The translations under genes and the position numbers were made by a program. A model generated the notes under the pieces. The model worked only from the letters and a program-made list of their open reading frames with translations. It did not search any database and had not been told where the DNA came from. From assembly GCF_900104895.1 (NCBI RefSeq), contig NZ_LT629742.1, positions 186,001 through 250,000 on the forward strand: a stretch of 64,000 nucleotides of DNA. Direction: 5' to 3'. Below are positions 43,000 to 50,949 of this stretch, piece by piece; the stretch's first letter is position 1; each line of letters starts with the position of its first letter. This DNA comes from Microterricola viridarii (lineage in GTDB: Bacteria; Actinomycetota; Actinomycetes; Actinomycetales; Microbacteriaceae).

Positions 43000-44745
43000 C
43001 TAGCCGCCGAGGGCGACGTCGCGGCGGCGCACCAGCACGGCGGCGAGCGCCGACAGCGCCACGGCGATCAGCAGCATCACCCAGGCCGCGCTCCAGTCGA
43101 CGGGACCGGCACCCACGACCGGCGTGTGCGAGAACGGGGACGCGTCGCGCACGGCATCCGGCAGCCCGAGCAGCCCGCCGAACTGGCCGATGCCGATCGC
43201 CAGGATGGGCACCACCCAGCCGAGCCAGATCGTCGCGCGCGGCAGCGCGGCGAAGACGAGCGCCACGACAGCGAGCAGCACCAGCACGGCCGGCAGCTGG
43301 GCGAGCCCGGCCTGCGCGGCGACCGCGGCCCGGTCACCGACCCCGGCAGAGCGCGTGAGCCCGACGATCGCCCCGAGCACGGCGACCGCCAACACCAGCA
43401 CGGCCGTCAGCGCGCCGAGCACCAGGTAGCTGGCGAACCAGCGCAGCCGCGTGATGCGCGTCGCGAGCACCATCTCGGCGGTGCCGGCCGCCTCGTCCTG
43501 GCGGGCGCGCACCATGGCCTGCACCGCACCGACCGCGGCGATGATGCCGACCAGGCTGAACATCGCGGCGGTGAACAGGTCGATGAAGGAGCCGGCGGCT
43601 CCCGGCCCCGCGAACGATTTCAGCGTGTTACCGAGTGTGCTGCTCACCTCGTCGGCCGCGCCGTTGCCGGCCTGTACCAGATCGACCATCGTCTGGCCGA
43701 GCGCGCCGATGAGCAGCCCGAAGAGGGCGCCGGCCACCATCCAGCCGACCACGGCATTGCGCTGCAGGCGCCAGGCCAGGCCGATCGGCCCGGCCAGGCC
43801 GGCGGGGGCGTGCAGCCGGCCCGGCCGCTCGGGGATGACGCTCGAGTCGACGTCGCGGTGGGCCTGCATCCAGAGCGACACGGCGACGAGCCCACCGCCG
43901 AGCAGCACGCCCAGGGCGAGCGGCCAGGCGCGCTGGCCGTCCGGCGCGCCGGCGGAGAAGGGCGCGACGGCCTGCCCCCAGCCGATCGGGCTGAGCCAGC
44001 TCGGCCAGGACGCCGTCATGCTCACCCCGTCGGCGTGCACGGTGCCCGTCGCGTCGCCGAGGCCGCGCAGCACGTAGGAGACGGTCACGACGGCCGCGGC
44101 CAGGCCGTTCGCGCCGCGCGAGGTGCGCATGAGCTGGGCGCAGAACAGGCCGACGCCGAGGAAGGCGATGCCGGTCACGGCGAGCGCCGCACCGGCCAGC
44201 CAGCTGCCGTATGCGCCTGCCCCGCCGGCCAGGTAGCCCACGGCGGAGACCAGGCCGATCACGAGGCTGAGCGCGACGCCCTCGATCACGGTCGCGACGC
44301 TCGGCGTGCTGCGGCCGGCCGGCGTCGCCCCGACCAGCTCGGCCCGGCCGGACTCCTCCTCGGCCCGGCTGTGCCGCACAGCGAGGAAGGTCTGCATCAG
44401 GCCGATCAGCACGCCGAGGAAGGCGAACAACAGGAAGAACTGGAAGGCGTCGGCGGCGGGGCCCTGCGGGGTGCCGCGCAGCATCAGCACGGCGGGTGTC
44501 GACTGGATCAGCTTCAGCACCTCAACCCGCTGCGCCTCCGTGCCGTAGGTGCCGACGACGGCCGCGTTGCCGACGTAGGCGAGCAGCGCGAAGCCGGCCA
44601 CCCAGGCGAGCAGCTGCACCCGGTCGCGGCGGAAGCGCTGCGTCACGAGCGGCAGCAGCGTGTGCGGCGGCCTCCGCCCTGCGGATGCCGGGGCAAGCGC
44701 GCCGGCCGATCCGACGCGCCCTGCCGACGCGTGCGTTGCAGTCAT
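43000..44745 (-). CDS. ABC-2 type exporter permease (polyketide-antibiotic-exporter type)
   Basis: 581 residues with about twelve membrane helices in two halves, the layout of actinobacterial polyketide antibiotic ABC exporter permeases. Visible blocks: RRDRVQLLAWVAGFALLAYVGNAAV, HSRAEEESGRAELVGATP and its repeat RARQDEAAGTAEMVLATRITRLRWF. It works with the ATPase encoded just upstream; the start ATG overlaps that stop (ATGA). Substrate unknown; drug or toxin efflux is likely. Confidence 0.88.
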   Translation of the reverse strand: MTATHASAGRVGSAGALAPASAGRRPPHTLLPLVTQRFRRDRVQLLAWVAGFALLAYVGNAAVVGTYGTEAQRVEVLKLIQSTPAVLMLRGTPQGPAADAFQFFLLFAFLGVLIGLMQTFLAVRHSRAEEESGRAELVGATPAGRSTPSVATVIEGVALSLVIGLVSAVGYLAGGAGAYGSWLAGAALAVTGIAFLGVGLFCAQLMRTSRGANGLAAAVVTVSYVLRGLGDATGTVHADGVSMTASWPSWLSPIGWGQAVAPFSAGAPDGQRAWPLALGVLLGGGLVAVSLWMQAHRDVDSSVIPERPGRLHAPAGLAGPIGLAWRLQRNAVVGWMVAGALFGLLIGALGQTMVDLVQAGNGAADEVSSTLGNTLKSFAGPGAAGSFIDLFTAAMFSLVGIIAAVGAVQAMVRARQDEAAGTAEMVLATRITRLRWFASYLVLGALTAVLVLAVAVLGAIVGLTRSAGVGDRAAVAAQAGLAQLPAVLVLLAVVALVFAALPRATIWLGWVVPILAIGIGQFGGLLGLPDAVRDASPFSHTPVVGAGPVDWSAAWVMLLIAVALSALAAVLVRRRDVALGG

Positions 44746-45728
44746 CGCCGCGCCTCCTCGGTGTCCCCCTCGGCAGTTGCCCCGGCATCCGCCCCGTAGT
44801 GCCGGAGGAAGAGCTCCTCCAGCGACGGCGGGTTCACCGTGACGCCGGCCACGCGCAGCTCGGCGAGCGCGCCGAGCACCCGCGGCATGTCGTCGCTGTC
44901 GGCGGTGAAGCGCACCCGCCCGCCAGCGCGCACGAGCTCGTGCGCCGCGGGGATGCGGGCCAGCTGCTCCGGCGTGACCTCGCCCGCCTCCCCCACCGCG
45001 GCGAAGGCGATCTCGGTGCGGGTGAGGTGCCGCAGCTCGGCCAGCGTGCCGCTCTCGACGGTGCGGCCGGCGCGGATGATGCTCACCCGGTCGCAGAGGT
45101 GCTCCACCTCGCTCAAGATGTGGCTGCTGAGCAGCACGCTCGCCCCGTCGCCCAGCTGCAGGGCGATCTGCTCACGGAACACCGCCTCCATCAGCGGGTC
45201 CAGCCCCGAGGTGGGCTCGTCGAAGATGTACAGCTCGGCCGGGGTGGCGAGCGCCGCGATCAGCGCGACCTTCTGCCGGTTGCCCTTCGAGTAGGTGCGG
45301 GCCTTCTTCGACGGGTCGAATTGGAAGGCGGCGACGAGTGCCTCCCGCCTCGCGGCGTATGCGCGCTTGTCGGCGTCGCCGCCCCGCAGCCGGGTCAGCA
45401 GGTCGATGGCCTCGCCGCCGGAGAGGTTCGGCCACAGGCTCACATCGCCCGGCACGTAGGCGATCCGCGCGTGCAGCGCGGCCGCATCCGCCCAAGGGTC
45501 CTGTCCGAAGACGGATGCCGAGCCGCCGGATGCCCGCATCAACCCGAGCAACACCCGGATCGTCGTGGACTTGCCGGCGCCGTTCGGCCCGAGGAAGCCA
45601 TGCACCTCGCCGCGGGCGACGCTGAGGTCGAGGCCGTCGAGCGCCGCCACCCGTCCGAAATGCTTCTGCAGACCCCGCGTCTCGATCACAGGGATCTCAC
45701 CGACCGGGGTGTCCGTCACCGTGCTCAT
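44742..45728 (-). CDS. ABC exporter ATP-binding protein
   Basis: 328 residues. Walker A GPNGAGKSTT (about 49-58), Q-loop region AYVPGDVSLWPNLSGGEAID, signature TYSKGNRQKVALIAAL, Walker B LYIFDEPTSGLDP and H-loop SSHILSEVEHL are all present. A C-terminal DUF4162-like extension ends with SLEELFLRHYG. It powers the permease gene it overlaps. TAGCGT lies seven bases before the ATG and no ribosome binding site is evident, so its message may be leaderless. Confidence 0.93.
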   Translation of the reverse strand: MSTVTDTPVGEIPVIETRGLQKHFGRVAALDGLDLSVARGEVHGFLGPNGAGKSTTIRVLLGLMRASGGSASVFGQDPWADAAALHARIAYVPGDVSLWPNLSGGEAIDLLTRLRGGDADKRAYAARREALVAAFQFDPSKKARTYSKGNRQKVALIAALATPAELYIFDEPTSGLDPLMEAVFREQIALQLGDGASVLLSSHILSEVEHLCDRVSIIRAGRTVESGTLAELRHLTRTEIAFAAVGEAGEVTPEQLARIPAAHELVRAGGRVRFTADSDDMPRVLGALAELRVAGVTVNPPSLEELFLRHYGADAGATAEGDTEEARR

Positions 45729-45800
45729 ATGCGTGACGCTACGCCGCTCGGCGGCCACCGGGCAGAATTCTGACGAATTCCTTACGGCCATCGCGCGCCC

Positions 45801-45806
45801 TAGGCT
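45801..45806 (+). promoter_or_regulatory. Putative -10 of the MATE gene
   Basis: TAGGCT ends six bases before an in-frame ATC. Its own TAG is an in-frame stop, so the coding region cannot extend further upstream. The spacing matches a dozen other genes in this window. Confidence 0.5.
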
Positions 45807-45812
45807 CGGAGC

Positions 45813-47150
45813 ATCACTCTCTTCCGCCGCCGCCCCATCGATCGCGAGATCCTGCGCCTCGCCGTGCCCGCGCTCGGCGCGCTCATCGCCGAGCCGCTGT
45901 TCCTGCTCGCCGACTCCGCGATGATCGGCCACCTCGGCGCCGTGCCCCTGGCCGGCCTCGGCATCGCCAGCGCCGTGCTGCAGACGATCATCGGGCTCAT
46001 GGTGTTCCTCGCCTACAGCACCACCCCGGCTGTCGCCCGCCGGCTCGGTGCCGGCGACGAGCGGGGGGCCGTGGCATCCGGCATCGACGGCCTCTGGCTC
46101 GCCAGCGGCCTCGGAATCGTGCTGGCGATCGCCGGCTGGTTCGCCACACCCTGGCTGGCCGGGCTGTTCGGCGCCGAGCAGGCCGTCACCGAACAGGCCG
46201 TGATCTACCTCGGCATCTCGATGTTCGGCCTGCCCGCCATGCTGCTGGTCTTCGCGGCGACGGGCCTGCTCCGCGGCCTGCAGGACACCCGCACCCCGCT
46301 CTACGTCGCCGGCTTCGGCTTCGCCGCCAACATCGTGCTGAACTTCGTCTTCATCTACGGGCTCGGGCTCGGCATCGCCGGCTCGGCGATCGGCACCGTC
46401 GTGGCGCAGTGGGGCATGGCGGCGGTCTACCTCGTGGTCGCCGCCCGGCACGCCCGGCGCGTGGGGGCCGGGCTCCTCCCGCACCACGCCGGCGTACTCG
46501 GCGGCGCGGCCTCCGGCGGCTGGCTGTTCCTGCGCACGGTGAGCCTGCGCGCGGCGATGCTGCTCGCGGTGTTCACCGCGACGAGCCTCGGCTCCGACGA
46601 GCTGGCCGCCTTCCAGATCGCGATGACCCTGTTCGCCACGCTCGCCTTCGCCCTGGACGCCCTCGCCATCGCCGCCCAGGCGCTCGTCGGCAAGGGCCTC
46701 GGCGCCGGCGACACCGCCAGTGTGCGCGCCGTGCTCGCCCGCTGCCTGCAGTGGGGCATCGGCGGCGGCGCCGTGTTGGGCCTGCTCGTGATCGCGGCGA
46801 GCGGGGTGCTCGGCCTGGTGTTCACCAGCGACCCGGATGTCGCCGGGCTGCTGCCGCCGGCCCTCATCGTGCTCGGGCTCTCTGTGCCCCTCGGCGGGCT
46901 CGTCTTCGTGCTGGACGGCGTGCTGATCGGCGCCGGCGACGCGCGCTATCTGGCGCTCACCGGCATCCTGAACTTCGCCGTCTTCGTGCCGCTCGCCCTG
47001 CTCGTGCAGCAGCTGGCGATCCCGGATGCCGCGGGCCTGGCCTGGCTGATGGCGGCGTTCTCGTTCGGCTACCTCGGCGCCCGCGCGATCACGCTGGGCC
47101 TGCGCGCCGCGGGATCGCGCTGGATGGTCGTCGGCATGACACGGGCCTAG
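45813..47150 (+). CDS. MATE-family efflux protein (DinF-like), probable ATC start
   Basis: 445 residues if translated from ATC 45813; the first conventional start is GTG 45864 (428 residues). Twelve membrane helices and LFLLADSAMIGHLGAVPLAGLGIASAV mark the MATE family. The DinF-like family normally begins with a DREILRLAVPAL segment, and this is encoded upstream of the GTG (PIDREILRLAVPALG). No ATG, GTG or TTG lies between the in-frame TAG at 45801 and 45864. The protein exports drugs or metabolites using an ion gradient. Confidence 0.85.
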   Translation: MTLFRRRPIDREILRLAVPALGALIAEPLFLLADSAMIGHLGAVPLAGLGIASAVLQTIIGLMVFLAYSTTPAVARRLGAGDERGAVASGIDGLWLASGLGIVLAIAGWFATPWLAGLFGAEQAVTEQAVIYLGISMFGLPAMLLVFAATGLLRGLQDTRTPLYVAGFGFAANIVLNFVFIYGLGLGIAGSAIGTVVAQWGMAAVYLVVAARHARRVGAGLLPHHAGVLGGAASGGWLFLRTVSLRAAMLLAVFTATSLGSDELAAFQIAMTLFATLAFALDALAIAAQALVGKGLGAGDTASVRAVLARCLQWGIGGGAVLGLLVIAASGVLGLVFTSDPDVAGLLPPALIVLGLSVPLGGLVFVLDGVLIGAGDARYLALTGILNFAVFVPLALLVQQLAIPDAAGLAWLMAAFSFGYLGARAITLGLRAAGSRWMVVGMTRA

Positions 47151-47180
47151 CCCGGCCGCCGACGACCACCCGGGTCGCGA

Positions 47181-47804
47181 CTACAGGCTGATGAGCCCGG
47201 CGGTGGTGCTGCGCGCGCGCTCGAAGCGGGCGGCGACGTTCTGCCAGTCGACGATGTTCCAGAACGCGCTCACGTAGCTCGCGCGCACGTTCTGGTAGTC
47301 GAGGTAGTAGGCGTGCTCCCAGACGTCGAGCATGAGCAGCGGCACGAGGCCCGCGGGGAGGTTGCCCTGCTGGTCGTAGAGCTGCACGATGATCGGCTGC
47401 TGGCCGAGGGTGTCCCAGGCGAGGATCGCCCAGCCGGAGCCCTGCACGCCGAGCGCCGTGGCCGTGAAGTGCGCCTGGAACTTCTCGAAGGAGCCGAAGG
47501 TGTCGTCGATGGCCGCGGCGAGCTCGCCGACCGGCTTGTCGCCGCCGTCCGCGGACATGTTGGTCCAGAAGATGGAGTGGTTGACGTGCCCGCCGAGGTT
47601 GAAGGCGAGGTCCTTCTGCAGCTTGTTGACGTTGGTCAGGTCACCCGAGTCGCGGGCCTCGGCCAGCTGGGCGATGGCCGTGTTGGCGCCGGTGACATAG
47701 GCCTGGTGGTGCTTGCTGTGGTGCAGCTCCATGATGCGCCCGCTGATGGCCGGCTCCAACGCCGCGTAGTCGTAGCCCAGCTCGGGGAGTGTGTAGAGAG
47801 ACAT
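47181..47804 (-). CDS. sodA: Superoxide dismutase (Fe/Mn)
   Basis: 207 residues. Ligand regions are [13 protein letters not shown] (His28), [13 protein letters not shown] (His76) and [18 protein letters not shown] (Asp and His). GAAAGGAAACG precedes the ATG. It dismutates superoxide in the cytosol. Metal preference (Mn or Fe) is not settled, though [12 protein letters not shown]-like and [11 protein letters not shown] segments suit the Mn/cambialistic group. It adjoins the SoxR cluster, but no SoxR box is seen before it. Confidence 0.96.
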   Translation of the reverse strand: MSLYTLPELGYDYAALEPAISGRIMELHHSKHHQAYVTGANTAIAQLAEARDSGDLTNVNKLQKDLAFNLGGHVNHSIFWTNMSADGGDKPVGELAAAIDDTFGSFEKFQAHFTATALGVQGSGWAILAWDTLGQQPIIVQLYDQQGNLPAGLVPLLMLDVWEHAYYLDYQNVRASYVSAFWNIVDWQNVAARFERARSTTAGLISL

Positions 47805-47875
47805 CGTTTCCTTTCAATCGGGCGCGCAGGTGCGCCCGGCCTGGTGATGACGGGAGGGGTGAAGTCGGGGGGCTC

Positions 47876-48385
47876 TCAGCCCAGGATGCTGTGCTGCTGC
47901 AGCCCGTGGAAGTTGCGGTCGTGGTAGACCAGCGGGTTGCCCTCGATGCCCTCGTCGATCTCGAGCACCTCGGCGATGACGAGGGTGGAGGCGCCGACCG
48001 CAACCGTGTTCACGATGGCGCAGCGCATCATCACCGCGGCATCCGGCAGCAGCGGCTCGCCGGTTCCGCGTGTGGTCCAGCCCTGCTCCTCGACGAAGCG
48101 CGGGGCGCCGCTGACGGCGAAGGAGCGGGCGATCTCGACGTTCTCCGAGCGCAGCAGGTGCACGACGCAGGTGGGCGCGGCCAGAATGCTCCCGGCCGAT
48201 CCGGCCGTCGTCGTGACCGAGAACACCAGCACGGGCGGTGAGGCTGAGACGGATGCGACGCTCGAGGCGGTCAGGCCGACCGGGCCGTCCGGGCCCTCAG
48301 CGGTGATCACGGCGACCCCGGCCGGGTGCCGGCGGAACGCCGCCTTGAACTGATCGACCATTGTTGCGGCGGCATCCTGGGCCAT
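47876..48385 (-). CDS. Flavin reductase-like FMN-binding protein
   Basis: 169 residues of the HpaC/flavin_reduct family: FRRHPAGVAVITAEGPDGPVGLTASSVASVSASPPVLVFSV, then VHLLRSENVEIARSFA and a C-terminal YHDRNFHGL. It reduces flavin with NAD(P)H for partner oxygenases or for redox-stress disposal. AGGAGC lies before the ATG at 48385. Its promoter contains a SoxR box in a 19-base spacer, so it is very probably SoxR-activated; flavin reductases are also SoxR targets in Streptomyces. Confidence 0.9.
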   Translation of the reverse strand: MAQDAAATMVDQFKAAFRRHPAGVAVITAEGPDGPVGLTASSVASVSASPPVLVFSVTTTAGSAGSILAAPTCVVHLLRSENVEIARSFAVSGAPRFVEEQGWTTRGTGEPLLPDAAVMMRCAIVNTVAVGASTLVIAEVLEIDEGIEGNPLVYHDRNFHGLQQHSILG

Positions 48386-48435
48386 TGTGCTCCTGTTCAC
48401 GCGCGGCAGCGAAGATTGTGCACCGCACATCCGTA

Positions 48436-48466
48436 ACGCTAACATCTCAAGTGCACTTGAGATCAA
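48436..48466 (-). promoter_or_regulatory. SoxR-type promoter for the flavin reductase gene
   Basis: On the minus strand TTGATC (48466-48461) and TAGCGT (48441-48436) are 19 bases apart. A 20-base perfect palindrome, ATCTCAAGTGCACTTGAGAT (48444-48463), fills the spacer. A stretched spacer with a central palindrome is the hallmark of promoters activated by MerR-family regulators, and CTCAAG/CTTGAG is the known SoxR half-site. Confidence 0.85.
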
Positions 48467-48479
48467 GGAGAACGTAACA

Positions 48480-48947
48480 ATGGCGGTTGACCCCGCAACA
48501 TCCGACCTGCTGCCGATCGGCCAGATCGCCCGGCGCGCCGGCGTTCCGGTGTCGACGGTGCGCTACTACGAGTCGATCGGGCTGCTTCCCTCCGTGCGTT
48601 CGGCCGGCAACACCCGCCAGTTTCCGCGGCACGTGCTGCGCCGCATCGCCTTCATCCAGATCTCGGTGCGCTACGGCGTCAGCCTGAGCGAGGTCGCCGA
48701 GATTCTGGCAACGCTGCCGGAGGAGCACCCGCCGACCCGCGCGGACTGGAAGCGCATCTCCGCCCGCTGGTCAGAGCACCTGGCCCGCCAGCAGGCCATC
48801 CTCGCGAGCATGCAGGAGGAGCTGACCGGCTGCATCGGCTGCGGCTGCCTCTCGCAGACGCGGTGCGCCGTCGTGAACTCGCGCGACCGGCTCGGCGACG
48901 ACGGGCCGGGGCCGCGCCGGGTGCTGGATGCCGGCCTCGGGGCGTGA
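48480..48947 (+). CDS. soxR: Redox-sensing MerR-family activator SoxR
   Basis: 155 residues. The N-terminal MerR helix-turn-helix reads IGQIARRAGVPVSTVRYYESIGLLPSVRS; a dimerisation helix follows. The [2Fe-2S] cluster motif is CIGCGCLSQTRC, with Cys118, 121, 123 and 129. Oxidation of the cluster by redox-cycling drugs switches the protein to activator. AAGGAG lies upstream of the ATG. It is divergent from the flavin reductase gene and followed by a ferredoxin gene; both have SoxR boxes. Confidence 0.96.
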   Translation: MAVDPATSDLLPIGQIARRAGVPVSTVRYYESIGLLPSVRSAGNTRQFPRHVLRRIAFIQISVRYGVSLSEVAEILATLPEEHPPTRADWKRISARWSEHLARQQAILASMQEELTGCIGCGCLSQTRCAVVNSRDRLGDDGPGPRRVLDAGLGA

Positions 48948-48976
48948 GCGGGCGGCGCGCTGAGCACCCCCACCGC

Positions 48977-49007
48977 TTGACCTCAAGCGCACTTGAGCTC
49001 GTACGGT
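48977..49007 (+). promoter_or_regulatory. SoxR-type promoter for the ferredoxin gene
   Basis: TTGACC (48977-48982) and TACGGT (49002-49007) are 19 bases apart. CTCAAG-N4-CTTGAG (48982-48997) lies in the spacer. The -10 ends six bases before the ferredoxin ATG, so the message is probably leaderless. Confidence 0.82.
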
Positions 49008-49013
49008 GAATTC

Positions 49014-49340
49014 ATGACCTACGTGATCGCACTGCCGTGCGTCGACCTCAAAGACAAGGCGTGCATCGACGAGTGCCCCGTTGACTGCATCTACGAGGGG
49101 GCCCGCTCGCTCTACATCCACCCCGACGAGTGCGTGGACTGCGGGGCGTGCGAACCGGTCTGCCCGGTCGAGGCCATCTACTACGAGGACGACCTGCCCG
49201 CCCAGTGGCAGGACTACTACACGGCGAACGTCGAGTTCTTCTCCGAGATCGGTTCGCCGGGCGGTGCCGCCCGGAGCGGCGCCCTGTCGTTCGACCACCC
49301 GATCATCGCCGCGCTGCCCGCGCAGCAGCCGTCCGCGTAG
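49014..49340 (+). CDS. fdxA: 7Fe ferredoxin (FdxA-like)
   Basis: 108 residues. The N-terminal cysteine motif is CVDLKDKACIDECPVDCIYEG and the second CVDCGACEPVCPVEAIYYEDDLP, as in seven-iron actinobacterial ferredoxins holding one [3Fe-4S] and one [4Fe-4S] cluster. It is an electron carrier. The ATG at 49014 coincides with the predicted transcription start. Placement under a SoxR-type promoter suggests induction by redox-active compounds, possibly to support reduction of SoxR, flavins or an oxygenase (inferred). Confidence 0.93.
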   Translation: MTYVIALPCVDLKDKACIDECPVDCIYEGARSLYIHPDECVDCGACEPVCPVEAIYYEDDLPAQWQDYYTANVEFFSEIGSPGGAARSGALSFDHPIIAALPAQQPSA

Positions 49341-49373
49341 CGCGCTCCCGCTGGCTCACGGGAGTGCCCCTCC

Positions 49374-49478
49374 GTTGGTCGAGTAGGCCCGCCAGGGCCG
49401 TATCGAGACCCGGTGCCCAGCGCGGACCGTTTCTCGTGCGAGGTCTCGATACGCTCGTTCCTCGCTACTCGACCAGCG
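49374..49478. repeat. Family-A intergenic repeat, copy A7
   Basis: Full arms. The loop GGTGCCCAGCGCGGACCG is almost identical to that of A8, showing recent local duplication. Confidence 0.85.
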
Positions 49479-49539
49479 GGAGCGGTCGCACGTTGGCTCG
49501 AGGGAGCGCCAGCGACCGAAGCCAACACGCCCCCTCCCC

Positions 49540-49644
49540 GTTGGTCGAGTAGGCCCGCCAGGGCCGTATCGAGACCCGGTGCCCAGCGCGGACTGTTTCT
49601 CGTCCGAGGTCTCGATACGCTCGTTCCTCGCTACTCGACCAGCG
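49540..49644. repeat. Family-A intergenic repeat, copy A8
   Basis: Full arms. The loop differs from A7 at only a few bases. Spaced 166 bases from A7. An extra CTCGACCAGCGGG fragment follows. Confidence 0.85.
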
Positions 49645-49796
49645 GGATGGGCTGCTCGACCAGCGGGTGTTACTGTCTCCCATTGACTCCCCGGCTTCGG
49701 TCGCTCGTTCCTCGCTCCCTCCAGCCGACGTGGAAGGGGAGCGGGGCCCGCTCATCCACGCTGGCTCGAGGGAGCGCCAGCGACCGAAGCCAAGGG

Positions 49797-50858
49797 TCAG
49801 CGGGCGGGCGGGGCCGTCGTGTTGCCGCGGTGGAAGACGCTGCTGAAGCAGGTGCCCTCCGGGTGCTCGCCGGCCAGCATCTGCACCAGCGCCTCCCCGG
49901 CCGCGCGCCCCTTCGCCGCCGACGGCTGCACCAGCGTCGTCAGGTCGTAGGGCGCGAGCCCGTCAACCCTGACACCGTCGAAGCCGAGCACGCTGACGTC
50001 GGCCGGCACCGCGAGGCCGAGCTCCTCCGCGGCACGGATCACGCCGGCGGCCAGCAGGTCGCTCTGCGCGATCACCGCCGTCGGCCGGGTCTCGGGGTCG
50101 GCCAGCAGCGCGAGGCCGGCCAGCCGCCCCTCCTCGACGTCGCTGGCGCCGGCGGTCACCCCACCGATGCCGGGGAACACGAGGCGGGCGCCGGCGATGC
50201 GCTCGCTCGTCGTCGCCGACGTGCTCTCCGCCTCGCGCTCGGGCGTGAGCGGACCGCGCGTGCGCTCGGGGTCGAGCGGCAGCGTGACGAGGGCGACCCG
50301 GCTGTGCCCGAGCTCCCGCAGGTGCTCGGCGCCGCGGCGCGTGGCATCCTCGTTGTCGATTGAGATCTCGATGATGTCGTCTCCGGCGTGGCCCTCGATG
50401 GCGACCATCGGGATGCCGCGCAGCCGGAGCTGCGCGACGGTGTGCGCGAGCCGCGGGCTGCAGCCGATCAGGGCGACCGCGTCGACGGGGGCATTGGCGA
50501 CGCTGACGGCGCCCTCTCCGGTGTCGGTGAGCAGCAACAGCCCGGCGCCGAGCGGCACGATGCCCTCCGAGATGCCGTCGAGCATCTGGATCTTCACCGG
50601 GTCGAGGAAGGCGGCGCGCACGCGCTCCTCGAGCACGACGCCGACGATCCCGGAACGGCCCCGGCGCAGCGACTGCGCGCGCGGGTCAGGGCCGGCATAG
50701 TCGAGCGCCTTCGCCGCCGCGAACACGCGCTCGCGGGTCGCATCCGAGACCGGCCCGGAGCCGCTGAAGGCCAGCGATGCCGTCGAGGCCGAGACGCCGG
50801 CGCGGGCTGCCACGTCGGCGAGTGTCGGGCGAGCGTGTGCTGCAGCGGCATCCGTCAT
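49797..50858 (-). CDS. LacI-family regulator of the adjacent MFS gene
   Basis: 353 residues. DNA-binding region: TLADVAARAGVSASTASLAFSGSGPVSDATRERVFAAAKALDY, then a sugar-binding-like effector domain. The usual SR-V after the second helix is SLAF here. It is divergent from an MFS gene and shares a 16-base palindrome with it. TAGACT ends six bases before the ATG (leaderless). The effector is unknown. Confidence 0.9.
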   Translation of the reverse strand: MTDAAAAHARPTLADVAARAGVSASTASLAFSGSGPVSDATRERVFAAAKALDYAGPDPRAQSLRRGRSGIVGVVLEERVRAAFLDPVKIQMLDGISEGIVPLGAGLLLLTDTGEGAVSVANAPVDAVALIGCSPRLAHTVAQLRLRGIPMVAIEGHAGDDIIEISIDNEDATRRGAEHLRELGHSRVALVTLPLDPERTRGPLTPEREAESTSATTSERIAGARLVFPGIGGVTAGASDVEEGRLAGLALLADPETRPTAVIAQSDLLAAGVIRAAEELGLAVPADVSVLGFDGVRVDGLAPYDLTTLVQPSAAKGRAAGEALVQMLAGEHPEGTCFSSVFHRGNTTAPPAR

Positions 50859-50864
50859 GTGGGT

Positions 50865-50901
50865 AGTCTAGATCGAATAAATCGAATCGATTCGATACTA
50901 T
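50865..50901. promoter_or_regulatory. Divergent promoters and shared operator of LacI and MFS genes
   Basis: TAGACT (minus strand, 50870-50865) is the -10 for lacI. ATCGAATCGATTCGAT (50881-50896) is a perfect 16-base palindrome with a central CG. It overlaps the lacI -35 region and abuts a TACTAT -10-like hexamer (50896-50901) for the MFS gene. One repressor could control both. Confidence 0.7.
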
Positions 50902-50949
50902 GGCTATCGCGCACACCGGATGCCACCCCCACCCGAACATCGGAACGCC

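Larger units (their letters stand above)
49341..49796. repeat. 456-base gene-free region with a family-A pair and family-B copies
   Basis: Elements A7 (49374-49478) and A8 (49540-49644) flank a full B copy (49492-49526). Another B copy lies at 49759-49794, abutting the stop of the LacI gene. Between A8 and that B is a degenerate B-like stretch (CTTCGGTCGCTCGTTCCTCGC). No coding signal. Confidence 0.85.
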
